Positions 34,279-44,116 of a stretch of DNA of 64,000 nt are shown here, in pieces. Positions within the stretch are counted from its first letter, which is position 1; every line of letters begins with the position of its first letter. The notes under the pieces are model-generated. The model had not been told where the DNA came from. It did not search any database and saw only the letters and a list, made by a program, of their open reading frames with translations. This DNA comes from CAWHHZ01 sp963829355 (lineage in GTDB: Bacteria > Acidobacteriota > Thermoanaerobaculia > Gp7-AA8 > JAHWKK01). The stretch covers positions 248,001 through 312,000 of the forward strand of contig CAWHHZ010000021.1 in the NCBI GenBank assembly GCA_963829355.1, written 5' to 3'. Position numbers and translations under genes: made by a program.

Positions 34279-35620
34279 TCAGGACTTCTTTTTCTCCCGG
34301 AGCGACTTCCACTTCTCGAGCCGGTCGGCGATCTCTGTCTCGGCCGCGGAGCGCTTTGCCTCGTAGAACCGCCTTCCCTCCAGCTCATCGGGAAGGCACT
34401 GCAGAGAGGTTGTCTGTTCCGCGTGGTCGTGCGCGTACTGATATCCGCTCCCGTAGCCGATGTCCTTCATCAGCCTCGTTGGTGCATTTCTGATGGCGAG
34501 CGGGACGGGAAGGTCGCCGCTCTGTCTGATCTCCCGTACGACCTCACCCCAGGCGCGGTAGACCGAGTTCGACTTCGGTGCGCCAGCGAGATAGACGACG
34601 AGCTCGGCGAGAACGACTCCCCCCTCTGGCATTCCGATGAAGTGCACTGCATCTTTTGCGGCAACCGCCAGCCGGAGAGCATCCGGGTCCGCAAGTCCAA
34701 TGTCCTCGGCGGCGGCACGCACGAGTCGCCGTACCACATACAAGGGATCCTCTCCTCCCTCGAGCATACGACCGAGCCAGTAGAGCGACGCGTCGGCATC
34801 ACCGTTGCGGATCGACTTGTGAAGCGCCGAGATCGTGTCGTAATGCATGTCACCGCTCTTGTCGAACCGGAGCGAGCGGCGATTGAGGATCTGTTGCGCT
34901 CGCTCGACGCCTGCGGAGGATCCCTCAGGAACGGTTCGCGCCAGGATCTCGAGCCCATTGAGTGACTGCCGGGCGTCGCCGCTGGAGATCGACGCGAGAT
35001 ACCGGAGTGTCTGTTCGGGAAAGTCGACGCGTGCGGAGCGGATGATTTCGTGCTCGAGTGCGCGCTTCAGAATGGCTACGACCGCATCCTCGGAGAGCGT
35101 GGGGATGACGATCACGCGGCAACGCGAGAGAAGCGCCGAGTTCACCTCGAACGACGGATTCTCCGTCGTGGCGCCGATCAGCGCCACATCGCCTGCCTCG
35201 ACGAACGGGAGGAAGGCATCCTGCTGCGCACGATTGAACCGGTGAATCTCGTCGACGAACAGCAGTGTGCGGGTTCCCCGCCGGGCGCGCTCCTTCTGCG
35301 CCCCCTGCATGATCTCGCGAACTTCCTTGATGCCGGAGGTGACCGCGGAGAACGGTACGAATCGCGAGCTCGTCGAACGAGCGATGATGCGTGCGAGAGT
35401 CGTCTTCCCCGATCCCGGCGGGCCCCAGAAGATGATCGAAGGAACACGATCGGAGCTGATGGTCTCGCGCAGGAATGTTCCCGGGCCGACGATCTCTTCG
35501 AGCCCGATCAGCTCGTCGAGATTCTCGGGGACGCATCTGTTCCGCGAGTGGGGCGTCGGCGGGAACGTGGTCATCCGCGGCGCCTGCCTGCAGGTCGAAG
35601 AGGTTCGGCTGATCGCTCAT
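34279..35620 (-). CDS. rarA: Replication-associated recombination ATPase RarA (MgsA), frame broken once
   Basis: An AAA+ clamp-loader-like ATPase that acts at stalled forks with SSB. The ATG at 35620 opens MSDQPNLFDLQAGAADD and reaches PLAEQMRP, the usual RarA start. At the four-G run 35527-35530 the frame changes, and the body continues ENLDELIGLEEIVGPG. Walker A is WGPPGSGKTTLAR, Walker B LLFVDEIHRFNRAQQ, sensor GATTENPSFEV. The C-terminal tetramer domain (PEGGVVLAELVVYLAGAPKS) is intact. About 446 residues if the base is corrected. The start overlaps the stop of the dehydratase (ATGA). Confidence 0.9.
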
Positions 35621-36578
35621 CTCATGTTGCTGAACAGAGCGAAGTCGAGATTTCCTCCTGAGACGATGACAATGACGGGGGGGACCAGCTCCGGGATGCG
35701 GCCGGAGAGCACGGCACTGAGCCCGAGTGCGCCCGTGGCCTCGATAACGAGCTTTGTGCGGGACATGGTGAACGAGAGAGTCTCGAAGGAGCTCTTCGTC
35801 GGTTACGGTCACGATGCCGCGGACCCGTTCTCGAATGATGGCGAAGTTGCGCTCACCGATCGCGAGCGTGCGTGCACCGTCAGCGATCGTATCGGGAGGC
35901 TCGATCGTCACGATCTTGTCACTCTCGAGACGAGCGCTTCCCGTCGTCGCCTGCCTCGGGCTCGACTCCCCAGACTGCAATCTCATTCACGTACGGAGGT
36001 TGCGGCGAGAGCGGTTCCGGAGAGAAGTCCACCACCGCCCAGCGGAACGACGACCGAACCAGCGTCCGGACATTGCTCGAGGGCCTCGAGGACTAGCGGT
36101 TCCGGCGCCCGCGATGATGTGTGGGTGATCGAACGGCGGGATGATCGTCGCGCCGGATCTCCGCGGCGATTTGCTCCGCGATCGTGCGGCGGTTCTTCCC
36201 GTCGACCCCTTTCTGAACCACTCTCGCGCCGTAGCCCTGGGTGGCGGCAACTTTCGCCTGCACCGAATTCTCCGGCATCACGATCGTGGCGGGCATTCCG
36301 GTGAGCCGTGCTGCGAGAGCCACGGCCTGTGCGTGATTCCCGGAGGAATAGGCGACCACTCCCGCAGCGCGATGGTCCTGCGGGATCTGAAGGAGCGCGT
36401 TGAGCGCCCCTCGGATCTTGAACGATCCGGTCCGCTGCAGGTTCTCGCACTTGAGGAATACCTCGAACCCCGCACTCTGACTGATCGACTGATTTTTCAG
36501 CAGGGGTGTCGGATGAATCAGACCGTGGAGGCGCTCTGCGGCCTGGACGACATCGGCGAGGACGGGGAGGGGACTCAT
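35617..36578 (-). pseudogene. Threonine/serine dehydratase, frame broken about five times
   Basis: A PLP-dependent dehydratase of the IlvA/serine racemase type that would deaminate threonine or serine. The ATG at 36578 gives PLLKNQSISQ, the PLP lysine in RTGSFKIRGALNALL, and YSSGNHAQAVALAARLTG. Further pieces in other frames are IIPPFDHPHIIAGAG, VVVPLGGGGLLSGTALA, NEIAVWGVEPEAGDD, PPDTIADGARTLAIG, and a last VIVSGGNLDFALF. The order is correct and the breaks lie near 36150, 36100, 35990, 35938 and 35790. Such density suggests real decay or a poorly read stretch. The last piece ends ATGA-coupled to rarA. Confidence 0.8.
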
Positions 36579-36662
36579 GGCGGAAAGTTGCTGAACTCAC
36601 AGTCCGTAGTATAATGTGCGCCGTCTGACGAATCGTCGTTCGCGGCGTTTTGCGCAAGCGAT

Positions 36663-36692
36663 TTGACTGTTGACTGGACGGAGCGCTATTGT
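36663..36692 (+). promoter_or_regulatory. Candidate sigma-70 promoter for the secreted repeat protein
   Basis: TTGACT and TATTGT are separated by 18 bases, 54 bases before the chosen ATG at 36746. Both boxes resemble the consensus. There is no experimental support. Confidence 0.45.
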
Positions 36693-36745
36693 TACTCAAC
36701 GTTCCATTCAGAAGAAGGGCATTTTAGGGCTTGGAGGTGTGGGTC

Positions 36746-38368
36746 ATGTGGAGCAGGGTTGCCCGAGGCCTGGTTTTAGTCGTAGCAGTTTCCTTCCTCG
36801 TACCTGCGGCGTACGCGCAGGACTTTTTGGGTTTCATCGAGAAACCCGTGGCGGGCGAAACCGTCAACGGCATGGTCCTGGTTCAGGGCTGGTCGCTGAC
36901 GAATAGCCAGGTCTCGAAGGTCGAGCTCTACATTGACGATCAGTTTCAGTATGAAGCGCTGATCGACATTCCGAGAATCGACATCACCGAGGCATATCCG
37001 ACCTGGTCGGGGATTGAGACGCTCAAGCCCGGTTTCCAGATCGGGTTCAGTACGTCCCGGCTATCGAATGGTCCCCATACGATTCACGCTGTCGTGGTCA
37101 CTGAGAACAACCAGTCGATCGAAGTCGGACGGCGAACGATCACGGTCGATAATTCTCTGAACCAGAGTCCCTTCGGTCGTGTCGACATCCCGGATACGCA
37201 CTCGGTTCACAGCGCGAACGGGTCGTTCCCGATCGTCGGGTGGGTCACGGACACCGATGGCATCGAGAGAGTCGACATCCTCGTCGACAACCTCGTGATG
37301 CAGGCGGCAGTCTATGGCGATCCCCGGCCGGACGTTGCAATCACGTTCCCCGACTTTCCGGGAGCGATGTTCAGCGGATTCGTCGCACACATGGACTCGA
37401 CTCGCCTCATCAGCGGCATCCACACTCTGACGGTACGCGCGACTGACCGGCTCGGACTCTCGCGCACGATCGCCGAGCGGAAGATCCAGGTCTTCAATAC
37501 CGAGGAGAATCTTCGGCCCTTCGGATTTCTCGACGAGCCTCTCCGTGATGACGTGCTCTACGGCACGAACTGCGGACCGGAAGATCAGGGATCTGTCGGC
37601 TACTCACCGACACCGATTCCCGGAAACGACAGACCCGAGAGCTATATCTCGGCCATCCGTGGATGGGCACTGGATCTCGGCACGCGTCGTGACGTCGGTC
37701 GGGTTGCCTACGTCGAGCTTCTGATCGACGGAGTGCGGTGGCTGTCGACGAGCGATTGCTTCTATCACGATGGCATGAACGCGTATCTCAACTGCTACGG
37801 TCTCCCGAGGTTCGACGTGCAGCGGTTCTACCCGAATTATCCTGATGCACCACGAGCCGGCTTCATGTTCGGTCTCGACGTCGGTGCGCTGCTCGCGGTT
37901 GGTGTTCCTCCGGGACATCACGACATGAAAATCCGCGTCGGCGACAAGGAACAGACGTTCGCCGACATCCCGGGCACTGCCGGAATTCCGGTGTTCTTCG
38001 AATGTGCGGACGACATCGACAACTTCGCGTCATTCGGATTCATCGACTACCCGACTCACTCGGACTTCGTCAGCGGCGATGTGACGTTCCGAGGCTGGGC
38101 GCTCGATCGTGACAACGGCGGAGTCCAGAGCGTCGAGATCTACGTCGATGGCGTTCTTGCCGGCCTTGCGCAGTACGGTCTGGCCCGCCCGGATGTGCAG
38201 ACGCAGTATCCGTTCGTGAACAACGGCCTGAACAGCGGCTGGAGATTCACCTTCGATACGAGACAGCTCTCGAATGCTCACCACCGTCTGACGGTGCAAG
38301 TATTGGACGGCGAAGGAGCCTCGAGCATCATCGGCTCAGTCGACTTCTACACGGCGAACGAGAAGTAG
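36746..38368 (+). CDS. Secreted protein with repeated Ig-like beta domains
   Basis: A 540-residue exported protein. The ATG at 36746 has GGAGG nine bases upstream and gives a signal peptide (LVLVVAVSFLVPAAYAQ). The mature protein has at least four related beta domains. Each has a core such as VNGMVLVQGWSLTNSQVSKV, SFPIVGWVTDTDGIERVDIL, SAIRGWALDLGTRRDVGRVA or DVTFRGWALDRDNGGVQSVE, and each is followed by a Y-DG-type turn and a PxVxxxxP-type segment. The pattern G-W-x-x-D and V-E-I-x-V-D resembles Ig-like (Big-type) repeats. I infer a cell-surface or extracellular role. A strong terminator follows. Confidence 0.75.
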   Translation: MWSRVARGLVLVVAVSFLVPAAYAQDFLGFIEKPVAGETVNGMVLVQGWSLTNSQVSKVELYIDDQFQYEALIDIPRIDITEAYPTWSGIETLKPGFQIGFSTSRLSNGPHTIHAVVVTENNQSIEVGRRTITVDNSLNQSPFGRVDIPDTHSVHSANGSFPIVGWVTDTDGIERVDILVDNLVMQAAVYGDPRPDVAITFPDFPGAMFSGFVAHMDSTRLISGIHTLTVRATDRLGLSRTIAERKIQVFNTEENLRPFGFLDEPLRDDVLYGTNCGPEDQGSVGYSPTPIPGNDRPESYISAIRGWALDLGTRRDVGRVAYVELLIDGVRWLSTSDCFYHDGMNAYLNCYGLPRFDVQRFYPNYPDAPRAGFMFGLDVGALLAVGVPPGHHDMKIRVGDKEQTFADIPGTAGIPVFFECADDIDNFASFGFIDYPTHSDFVSGDVTFRGWALDRDNGGVQSVEIYVDGVLAGLAQYGLARPDVQTQYPFVNNGLNSGWRFTFDTRQLSNAHHRLTVQVLDGEGASSIIGSVDFYTANEK

Positions 38369-38390
38369 TTCACCGAACATCGATTCTTCG

Positions 38391-38420
38391 AAGCCCGGCT
38401 CGAAAGAGCCGGGCTTTTTT
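38391..38420 (+). terminator. Rho-independent terminator
   Basis: AAGCCCGGCTC, a GAAA tetraloop, GAGCCGGGCTT and then a T run. It lies 22 bases after the stop of the secreted repeat protein. Confidence 0.96.
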
Positions 38421-38423
38421 GTG

Positions 38424-38752
38424 AAGGTTCAGAAGGTTCAGGAGTTCAGAGTTCAGAGGTTCTGAGGTTCCGAGAGTTGGAAGGGTTCAGGAGTTGAAGG
38501 ACTTCGGGGCGTTGAGAAGTTGAAGGTTTGCGGTGATCGGAGGGTATGCGCGCTCTGGCCTGGTTCTTTCCGCACCCGCCGCAGCCATCCTCCGACCGTT
38601 CGGGAGCGTTTCCCCGGAAGCTTCTGAAGAAGTCCTCCAAGGCGATGGGGACTTCCAACTTTTGTCCGAGCCTGAACGCTCTGAACTCCTGAACGCTCTG
38701 AACTCCTGAACCTCTGAACCCCTGAACTCCTGAACTCTTGAACCCTCGAGCG
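38424..38752. repeat. GGTTCAGAGG array and its inverted CTGAACTCC array
   Basis: Bases 38424-38520 carry direct repeats of GGTTCAGGAGTTCAGAG. Bases 38676-38752 carry the inverted CTGAACTCCTGAACGCT series. The two arms enclose about 150 bases with shorter inverted matches (GAAGTTGAAGG against ACTTCCAACTTTT). This is the convergent junction of two envelope-protein genes. No coding region is seen. Confidence 0.85.
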
Positions 38753-38756
38753 CTCC

Positions 38757-41612
38757 TCAGTCGAAGAGTTTCAGGAACAGGACGCTGGCGACAACACCAT
38801 CCTGGGAGTTGTCGCCGACGCTCTTGCCGACGTCGAATCGGATCAGGGTACCCCAGGGGCCAATGGTCTGGCCTGCGAGTCCGACGCCCTGAAAGATCTC
38901 TCCGTCGTATCCCGAAACTTCGTCATCGAGCCGCGCTGCGTCGTAGAACGCCTCGACCCGCAACTGGTCGGAAAGAACGAGCCCGTACGAGAGGTGGGCG
39001 AACCATCCCTCCTCGGCCTTCACACTCGATGACGAGAAGCCGCGAACGCGGGTAGAGCCCCAGAAGTCGATCGAGTACTTCGAGAAGCGGTCGAGATCGT
39101 TGCCGCCGACCCACTCGAGACCGGCGCTGATCCGCTGGAAGTTCGGCAGATGAAAGCTCTTTGAGATCGATGCGCCGAACTTGTCGAAATCCTTCTGCTC
39201 GTCACTGTATTCTGCGAGTACGCCCCACGGTTCCCAGTCACTGCGGGTGTTGTACTCGTAGTAGGTCGCGACCGAGTATCCCCAGCGGTCGTAGCGTATG
39301 TTGAGTGCGGGGCTAAGCACGAGTGTGTCCGCCGGGATGCCGTAGTCCTCGCGTGTGGTTTCTGCGCGACCGAACTTCACCCACGTCATGCCGATGGAGG
39401 CATCGATCTTTCCGAATTCCGCGAACGGGTGACCGGCTCTCAGGCTGAAGCTGAACGGATGAGCTTCGATCGCCTCATCCTCGACTTCCTCTCCGCCTCG
39501 GTAGATCGAGTTCTCGAATGGTATTGCAAGAGCGAAAGCATCCACGCCGACATTGAATCGGCTCCCCATGAACGAAGGGTCGGTCGCATTGGCTGCCAGG
39601 ATGACGCCGGCAAAGAAGACGTTCGTCTGGATGCCGCGGTCGAACAGATCGAAGTTGAAGTAGTCGACTCCGCCGAGAGGGAGGACCCCGTACTCGAGAC
39701 CGTCATCGTGCTGCAGACCGCCGAGCAGGAAGAGGCGGGAAGAATCGATTCCCTCCTGAACGACCCGCTCGTCGCCCTCTCCAGGCTCGAGATAGCGAAG
39801 ACCTCTCTCAGTGTCCCGGACCATTCGGAACTGGGACGCGTGCGCCTCGAGCCGCCTCTCTTCGAAATGATCGGGCTCGATCTCGAACGACGAGAAATCC
39901 GTCGATCGAAGAATCGGTGTCGAACGCCCGGCGACCGAGAAGGTCTGCTGTGCAGCGATTCTGACCGGCAGCCAGAGAAGCTCTCTCGGATCGCGTGACT
40001 TACTCTGCTCCACGGTGAGCAGGGTCCAGTCGTTGCGGTTGAACGGAGCGTAGGAGATTGTTTCCTCGTTGGAGAGAACATCTCCGGACAGATGGAGCTG
40101 CACCATGGACAGCGCAACCCGCGCATTCGTCCGCTTGTCGATCCAGACCCGTCCTCTGTAGAGCGGGAGGGAATCAGGAGCGTCGAGAGGTGGCTCGAAG
40201 CCGACTTCCCACGTCTGGTAGCCGTCGCGCTCGGTTTCCCGGATCAACTGATACCGGTAATCTCCGGAGAGGTGGATCTCGAGCGGCATCTGTGTGACCT
40301 TCTCCGGCTGGATCAGGGGGAGCTCCGGTATTCTTCCGTACTTCCATCGAACGCCGTTGATGTAGAGCTCTTCCCAAAGCCAGTCGCTGGTGCTCGGGCT
40401 GAAGAACTGCGGGCCACGGATGGTCGATTCGACGACATCCCCGGAGGTTCCGATCGAGAAGCGAAGGCTCGTCTGATTGTTCGCGATGTAGAGGGGCTGC
40501 TTGTCGCGCTGGAAGTCCCAGTACGCCTGGTGCGCCCGGACGATCTCCTCGACGGGCACGGTGCGCACACCGGCCACGTCGACTTCCTCGCGCTGGATTG
40601 ACGGATCGTCGATCCGGGGCCGGTCGAAAAGGAGCGCGAACGGCGAGTCCGGGGCGGGGATGCCCACGAGCAGGCGCCCACCGCGCTCGCCCGTGTCGGT
40701 GGCGGGGGTGATCTCGCGGCGGATCAGCCGCGGATTCGAGAGGTCGCGTCCATCGACAGAGAGGATCGTGGCGCCCGCCGCCGATCCGGAGGGGATGACG
40801 AGGGTGCGGAGATCTTCGCCACGCACGAATGTGACGGTCTGCTGCGACGCATCGTCCTCGCCCTTCGACGACAACATGGTCGAGCTGCTCGTCGAATCGG
40901 CTGCCCAGTCTCCCGTAAGCACGCCGTCGACGCTCGCGACCACTGTCTGGTCGACGGAATCGGGCGGAAGATAAGCTACCGTGGCTCCTGCTGCCAGTGC
41001 GGTGGCCGCGTCGAACAGTGGATTCAGGTTCGTCACGTTTACGAGTGCATGGATACGCTTCGAGGGATCATGCTCCACCGTCCAGAGAAGTGCTTCCTCG
41101 ACCGGTATGGAGTCGACCAGGATGATGTCGAAGTACGGAACGACATCCATCGGAACGAGTGCATCCAGGCTCGACACCGCCGCCGGGGCAACGATCATTC
41201 CGTTCGCCGCCTTTTCCGACTGAAGGAGAACCGAGAAACGGCGGGCTGCCCAACCGAAGTTTGCCGACGGTTGGGATGGTACGACCAGGCCAGCCGCCGC
41301 GACCGAGCCGCCCTCCGCAATGGACTGAGCGATCTGCCGCAGCCTCTGGTCAATCACCCCGAGATCCTCACCCAGCTCGTTCAGATCGATGACGAGCACC
41401 AATCTTGCTCTATCCGAGGGCTCGAGGGATTCGAACAGCGGGGTTGTCCGGATCTCATCTTCCTGCAGGCGGACCAGATGAGGTACGTCGAGTGAATCGG
41501 GGGCACCGTCAGCGCTGATGCCGATACAGATCGAACAATCATCTGCCTGCACCGGTTCGCCGGGGGCGAACAGGCAAAGCGCGACAGTGAGACTCAAAAG
41601 GAGATTTTTCAT
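38757..41612 (-). CDS. Large outer-membrane protein: LolA-like periplasmic domain plus C-terminal beta-barrel
   Basis: About 951 residues from the ATG at 41612, which gives a signal peptide (NLLLSLTVALCLFAP); a start at 41657 would add 15 residues. Residues about 20-300 are an unassigned alpha/beta domain (DIILVDSIPVEEALLWTVEH). Residues about 330-560 resemble the LolA/LppX-type lipid-binding fold (HLSGDYRYQLIRETERDGYQ, then RGRVWIDKRTNARVALSM). The last 330 residues are alternating beta strands with aromatic girdle (NIRYDRWGYSVATYYEYN, GWFAHLSYGLVLSDQLRVEA) ending VLFLKLFD, like an Omp85/surface-antigen barrel. I infer an outer-membrane lipid or glycolipid handling role; this is untested. 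Confidence 0.65.
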   Translation of the reverse strand: MKNLLLSLTVALCLFAPGEPVQADDCSICIGISADGAPDSLDVPHLVRLQEDEIRTTPLFESLEPSDRARLVLVIDLNELGEDLGVIDQRLRQIAQSIAEGGSVAAAGLVVPSQPSANFGWAARRFSVLLQSEKAANGMIVAPAAVSSLDALVPMDVVPYFDIILVDSIPVEEALLWTVEHDPSKRIHALVNVTNLNPLFDAATALAAGATVAYLPPDSVDQTVVASVDGVLTGDWAADSTSSSTMLSSKGEDDASQQTVTFVRGEDLRTLVIPSGSAAGATILSVDGRDLSNPRLIRREITPATDTGERGGRLLVGIPAPDSPFALLFDRPRIDDPSIQREEVDVAGVRTVPVEEIVRAHQAYWDFQRDKQPLYIANNQTSLRFSIGTSGDVVESTIRGPQFFSPSTSDWLWEELYINGVRWKYGRIPELPLIQPEKVTQMPLEIHLSGDYRYQLIRETERDGYQTWEVGFEPPLDAPDSLPLYRGRVWIDKRTNARVALSMVQLHLSGDVLSNEETISYAPFNRNDWTLLTVEQSKSRDPRELLWLPVRIAAQQTFSVAGRSTPILRSTDFSSFEIEPDHFEERRLEAHASQFRMVRDTERGLRYLEPGEGDERVVQEGIDSSRLFLLGGLQHDDGLEYGVLPLGGVDYFNFDLFDRGIQTNVFFAGVILAANATDPSFMGSRFNVGVDAFALAIPFENSIYRGGEEVEDEAIEAHPFSFSLRAGHPFAEFGKIDASIGMTWVKFGRAETTREDYGIPADTLVLSPALNIRYDRWGYSVATYYEYNTRSDWEPWGVLAEYSDEQKDFDKFGASISKSFHLPNFQRISAGLEWVGGNDLDRFSKYSIDFWGSTRVRGFSSSSVKAEEGWFAHLSYGLVLSDQLRVEAFYDAARLDDEVSGYDGEIFQGVGLAGQTIGPWGTLIRFDVGKSVGDNSQDGVVASVLFLKLFD

Positions 41613-41696
41613 AGGTAAGGACTCGATAGTGAAGTACGCTCGCGCCGGCTCGTTCAACGCGGCGCAAATCGGCGATTATTCTTTGATGAGACGATC

Positions 41697-42587
41697 ATGA
41701 CCAGGATTTGTAACGGTGCGCTCTACTTTAATCCCGCCTCGGGGAAGGGTCTGGCGAGTGCCGCCGAGGTCCGTGCGAAGCTGGAAACGGAGGCGATCGA
41801 TCTGGTCGAGCTGGGCGGGGATCTCGACATCCCCGCCGATGTCCGTGAAAGGCAGGAGCGCGGCCAGAAGACTTTCATCGCTGCCGGGGGGGACGGCACT
41901 GTGCACCATGTGGTCCAGGCACTGGCGAATACGGATTCGGTGCTGGGCGTGATCCCTCTCGGTACGTTCAATCACCTCGCGCGCGATCTTCACCTTCCGG
42001 AGGAGTGGTCCGCAGCACTCGATGTGGCCCTGCACGGCGAGGAACGGCACGTCGATGTCGGGAGAGTGAACGGAGTCTACTTTGCGAACAACATCTCTCT
42101 CGGACTCTATCCCCAGATCGTGCTCTATCGTGAACGGATGCGCCGGAGAGTCGGCAAGTGGCTGGCCTATCCTCTTGCTCTGGTGGTTGCGCTGCGGCGG
42201 ATTACGAAGATCTCGATGACCATCGAGGCGCCACCCCATTTCGAGCTCATCCATACACAACTGTTCTTCGTCTCGGCAAATCCGTACAACCTCTCGCATC
42301 TCGGGGTGATCGCACCGCGCGAGAGTCTCGAGGGAGGGAAGCTGGCAGTCTATTGGTTGCCGGAGAGTTTTTTCGGGCGGAAGCTCTTCCGGGCCCTCTT
42401 TCGCTATGCGAGAGGGAAGGGTGCGAAGATCGACAAGTTGCGCCGTCTCCAGACCGACGCACTCAGGGTCCACTCATCCCACAGCACCATGAGGATCGGG
42501 ATCGACGGCGAGCTGCAGTCTCTCGCGCCGCCTCTTCAGATCGCAGTGGCGAAGAGTGCCCTTCTCGTCAGAGTGCCGCGCTCCTGA
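41697..42587 (+). CDS. Diacylglycerol kinase-family lipid kinase
   Basis: A 296-residue cytosolic kinase of the DAGK_cat (LCB5/YegS) fold. The nucleotide and catalytic motif is IAAGGDGTVHHVVQAL (residues about 60-75), followed by VIPLGTFNHLARDL (a variant of the usual GTANDFA) and a C-terminal beta-sandwich domain (RIGIDGELQSLAPP). It could phosphorylate diacylglycerol, sphingosine-like or other lipid alcohols. It is divergent from the outer-membrane protein gene. Confidence 0.88.
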   Translation: MTRICNGALYFNPASGKGLASAAEVRAKLETEAIDLVELGGDLDIPADVRERQERGQKTFIAAGGDGTVHHVVQALANTDSVLGVIPLGTFNHLARDLHLPEEWSAALDVALHGEERHVDVGRVNGVYFANNISLGLYPQIVLYRERMRRRVGKWLAYPLALVVALRRITKISMTIEAPPHFELIHTQLFFVSANPYNLSHLGVIAPRESLEGGKLAVYWLPESFFGRKLFRALFRYARGKGAKIDKLRRLQTDALRVHSSHSTMRIGIDGELQSLAPPLQIAVAKSALLVRVPRS

Positions 42588-42622
42588 GCTCGCCGGGAGA
42601 TCTGATGACGGCGCTCATTCAT

Positions 42623-42652
42623 TTGGATCGTCGCGAGCAGAGCAACTATAAT
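42623..42652 (+). promoter_or_regulatory. Candidate sigma-70 promoter of asnS
   Basis: TTGGAT and a perfect TATAAT separated by 18 bases, about 118 bases before the asnS ATG. It is the best-looking promoter in the window by eye. The leader between it and asnS has no obvious structured RNA. Confidence 0.6.
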
Positions 42653-42770
42653 CGCGAGGCCTCGGGGTGAACTACGCCCCAGTTACCGCACCAGCGAGAG
42701 TTCCCCGTGTCGCGGCTGGAGTTCTGCCCGCGGTCCGCATATAACAGAAAAGGCCAGAGGTACTGTTGCA

Positions 42771-44054
42771 ATGATGATTCGAGACCTTTCCCACTACGTC
42801 GATAGCCGAACCGAGATCCGGGGCTGGCTCTACAATAAACGCGGCTCCGGAAAGCTGATCTTTCCGATCATTCGTGACGGCAGCGGCTACCTGCAGTGTG
42901 TCGTGTCGCGGAAGGAAGTCTCCGAGGAGAGCTGGAACGCCGCCGAGAGTGCGACTCAGGAGTCGACGGTCAGGGTGATGGGAACGGTTCGACGCGAGCC
43001 GCGCGCACCGGGCGGAATCGAGATGCACGTCGACGAGGTGGAAGTCCTCGATCTGACCGAGGATTATCCGATCACGCCGAAGGAGCACGGCACCGCGTTC
43101 CTGATGGATCGGCGCCACCTGTGGCTTCGATCCTCGAAGCAGCACGCGGCGCTGCGCGTGCGCAGCGAAGTGGAGCAGGCGTGCAGAGACTTCTTCTACG
43201 AGCGCGATTTCGTGCTCATCGACTCGCCGATTCTCACACCAGCCGCTTGCGAAGGAACGTCCACCCTCTTCGAGACAGACTATTTCGGGGAGACCGCATT
43301 TCTCTCACAGTCCGGGCAGCTCTATCTCGAGCCGGCAGCCGCGGCTTTCGGAAAAGTCTACTGCTTCGGTCCGACCTTCCGGGCGGAGAAGTCGAAGACC
43401 CGGCGTCACCTGATGGAGTTCTGGATGATCGAGCCTGAAGTCGCCTTTCTCGACTTTGCGGGGCTTCTCGATCTCGCGGAAGAGTTCGTCTCGGCGATTG
43501 TGTGCAGGGTGCTCGACCGGTGTCAGGAAGAGCTCAAGACGCTGGAGCGAGATATCTCGAAGCTCGAGAACATCAACGCGCCATTCCCTCGGATCCGCTA
43601 CGAGGAAGCGATCGAGATCCTCAGGAAGAGAGGAATGGATGTTTCATTCGGTGAGGATCTCGGCGGCGATGAGGAGACTGCGATTGCGGAGGCTTTCGAT
43701 AAGCCGGTGATGATCACGCACTACCCGTCGAGCATCAAAGCGTTCTACATGCAGCCGGACCCCGAGAATCCGGAACGAGCTCTGGCCCTGGACATGATTG
43801 CTCCGGAGGGTTACGGGGAGATCATCGGCGGGTCGCAGCGCATTCACGATCATGACCTGCTTCTCCAGCGGATCAGGGAGCACAACCTGCCGGTAGAGGC
43901 CTTTCAGTGGTACCTCGACATCCGGAAGTACGGAACCTTCGTCCACTCCGGTTTCGGCATGGGAATCGAGCGGATGGTGGCGTGGATGACGGGCGTGAAG
44001 CACCTCCGCGAATGCATTCCGTACCCCCGGATGCTGACCAGGATCTATCCCTGA
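42771..44054 (+). CDS. asnS: Asparaginyl-tRNA synthetase
   Basis: A 427-residue class IIb synthetase. The N-terminal OB anticodon-binding domain starts VDSRTEIRGWLYNKRGSGK and spans about residues 10-105. The catalytic domain has motif 2 in FRAEKSKTRRHLMEFWMIE and motif 3 in GFGMGIERMVAWMTG, followed by the HLRECIPYPR end. Absence of the GAD insertion supports Asn rather than Asp, but the Asp/Asn distinction is by overall resemblance. RNase J follows 62 bases later in the same direction. Confidence 0.94.
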   Translation: MMIRDLSHYVDSRTEIRGWLYNKRGSGKLIFPIIRDGSGYLQCVVSRKEVSEESWNAAESATQESTVRVMGTVRREPRAPGGIEMHVDEVEVLDLTEDYPITPKEHGTAFLMDRRHLWLRSSKQHAALRVRSEVEQACRDFFYERDFVLIDSPILTPAACEGTSTLFETDYFGETAFLSQSGQLYLEPAAAAFGKVYCFGPTFRAEKSKTRRHLMEFWMIEPEVAFLDFAGLLDLAEEFVSAIVCRVLDRCQEELKTLERDISKLENINAPFPRIRYEEAIEILRKRGMDVSFGEDLGGDEETAIAEAFDKPVMITHYPSSIKAFYMQPDPENPERALALDMIAPEGYGEIIGGSQRIHDHDLLLQRIREHNLPVEAFQWYLDIRKYGTFVHSGFGMGIERMVAWMTGVKHLRECIPYPRMLTRIYP

Positions 44055-44116
44055 GACCTGGCGTCCTGCACGAACGGACTCGAGCATCTTCTGCCGAGGC
44101 CGCGAGGAGAATAGCC

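Noticed and set aside
43907..44116. A 70-residue N-terminal extension of RNase J
   Set aside because: It overlaps the end of asnS in another frame. The GTG at 44117 has a good ribosome site and begins with the conserved RNase J start.
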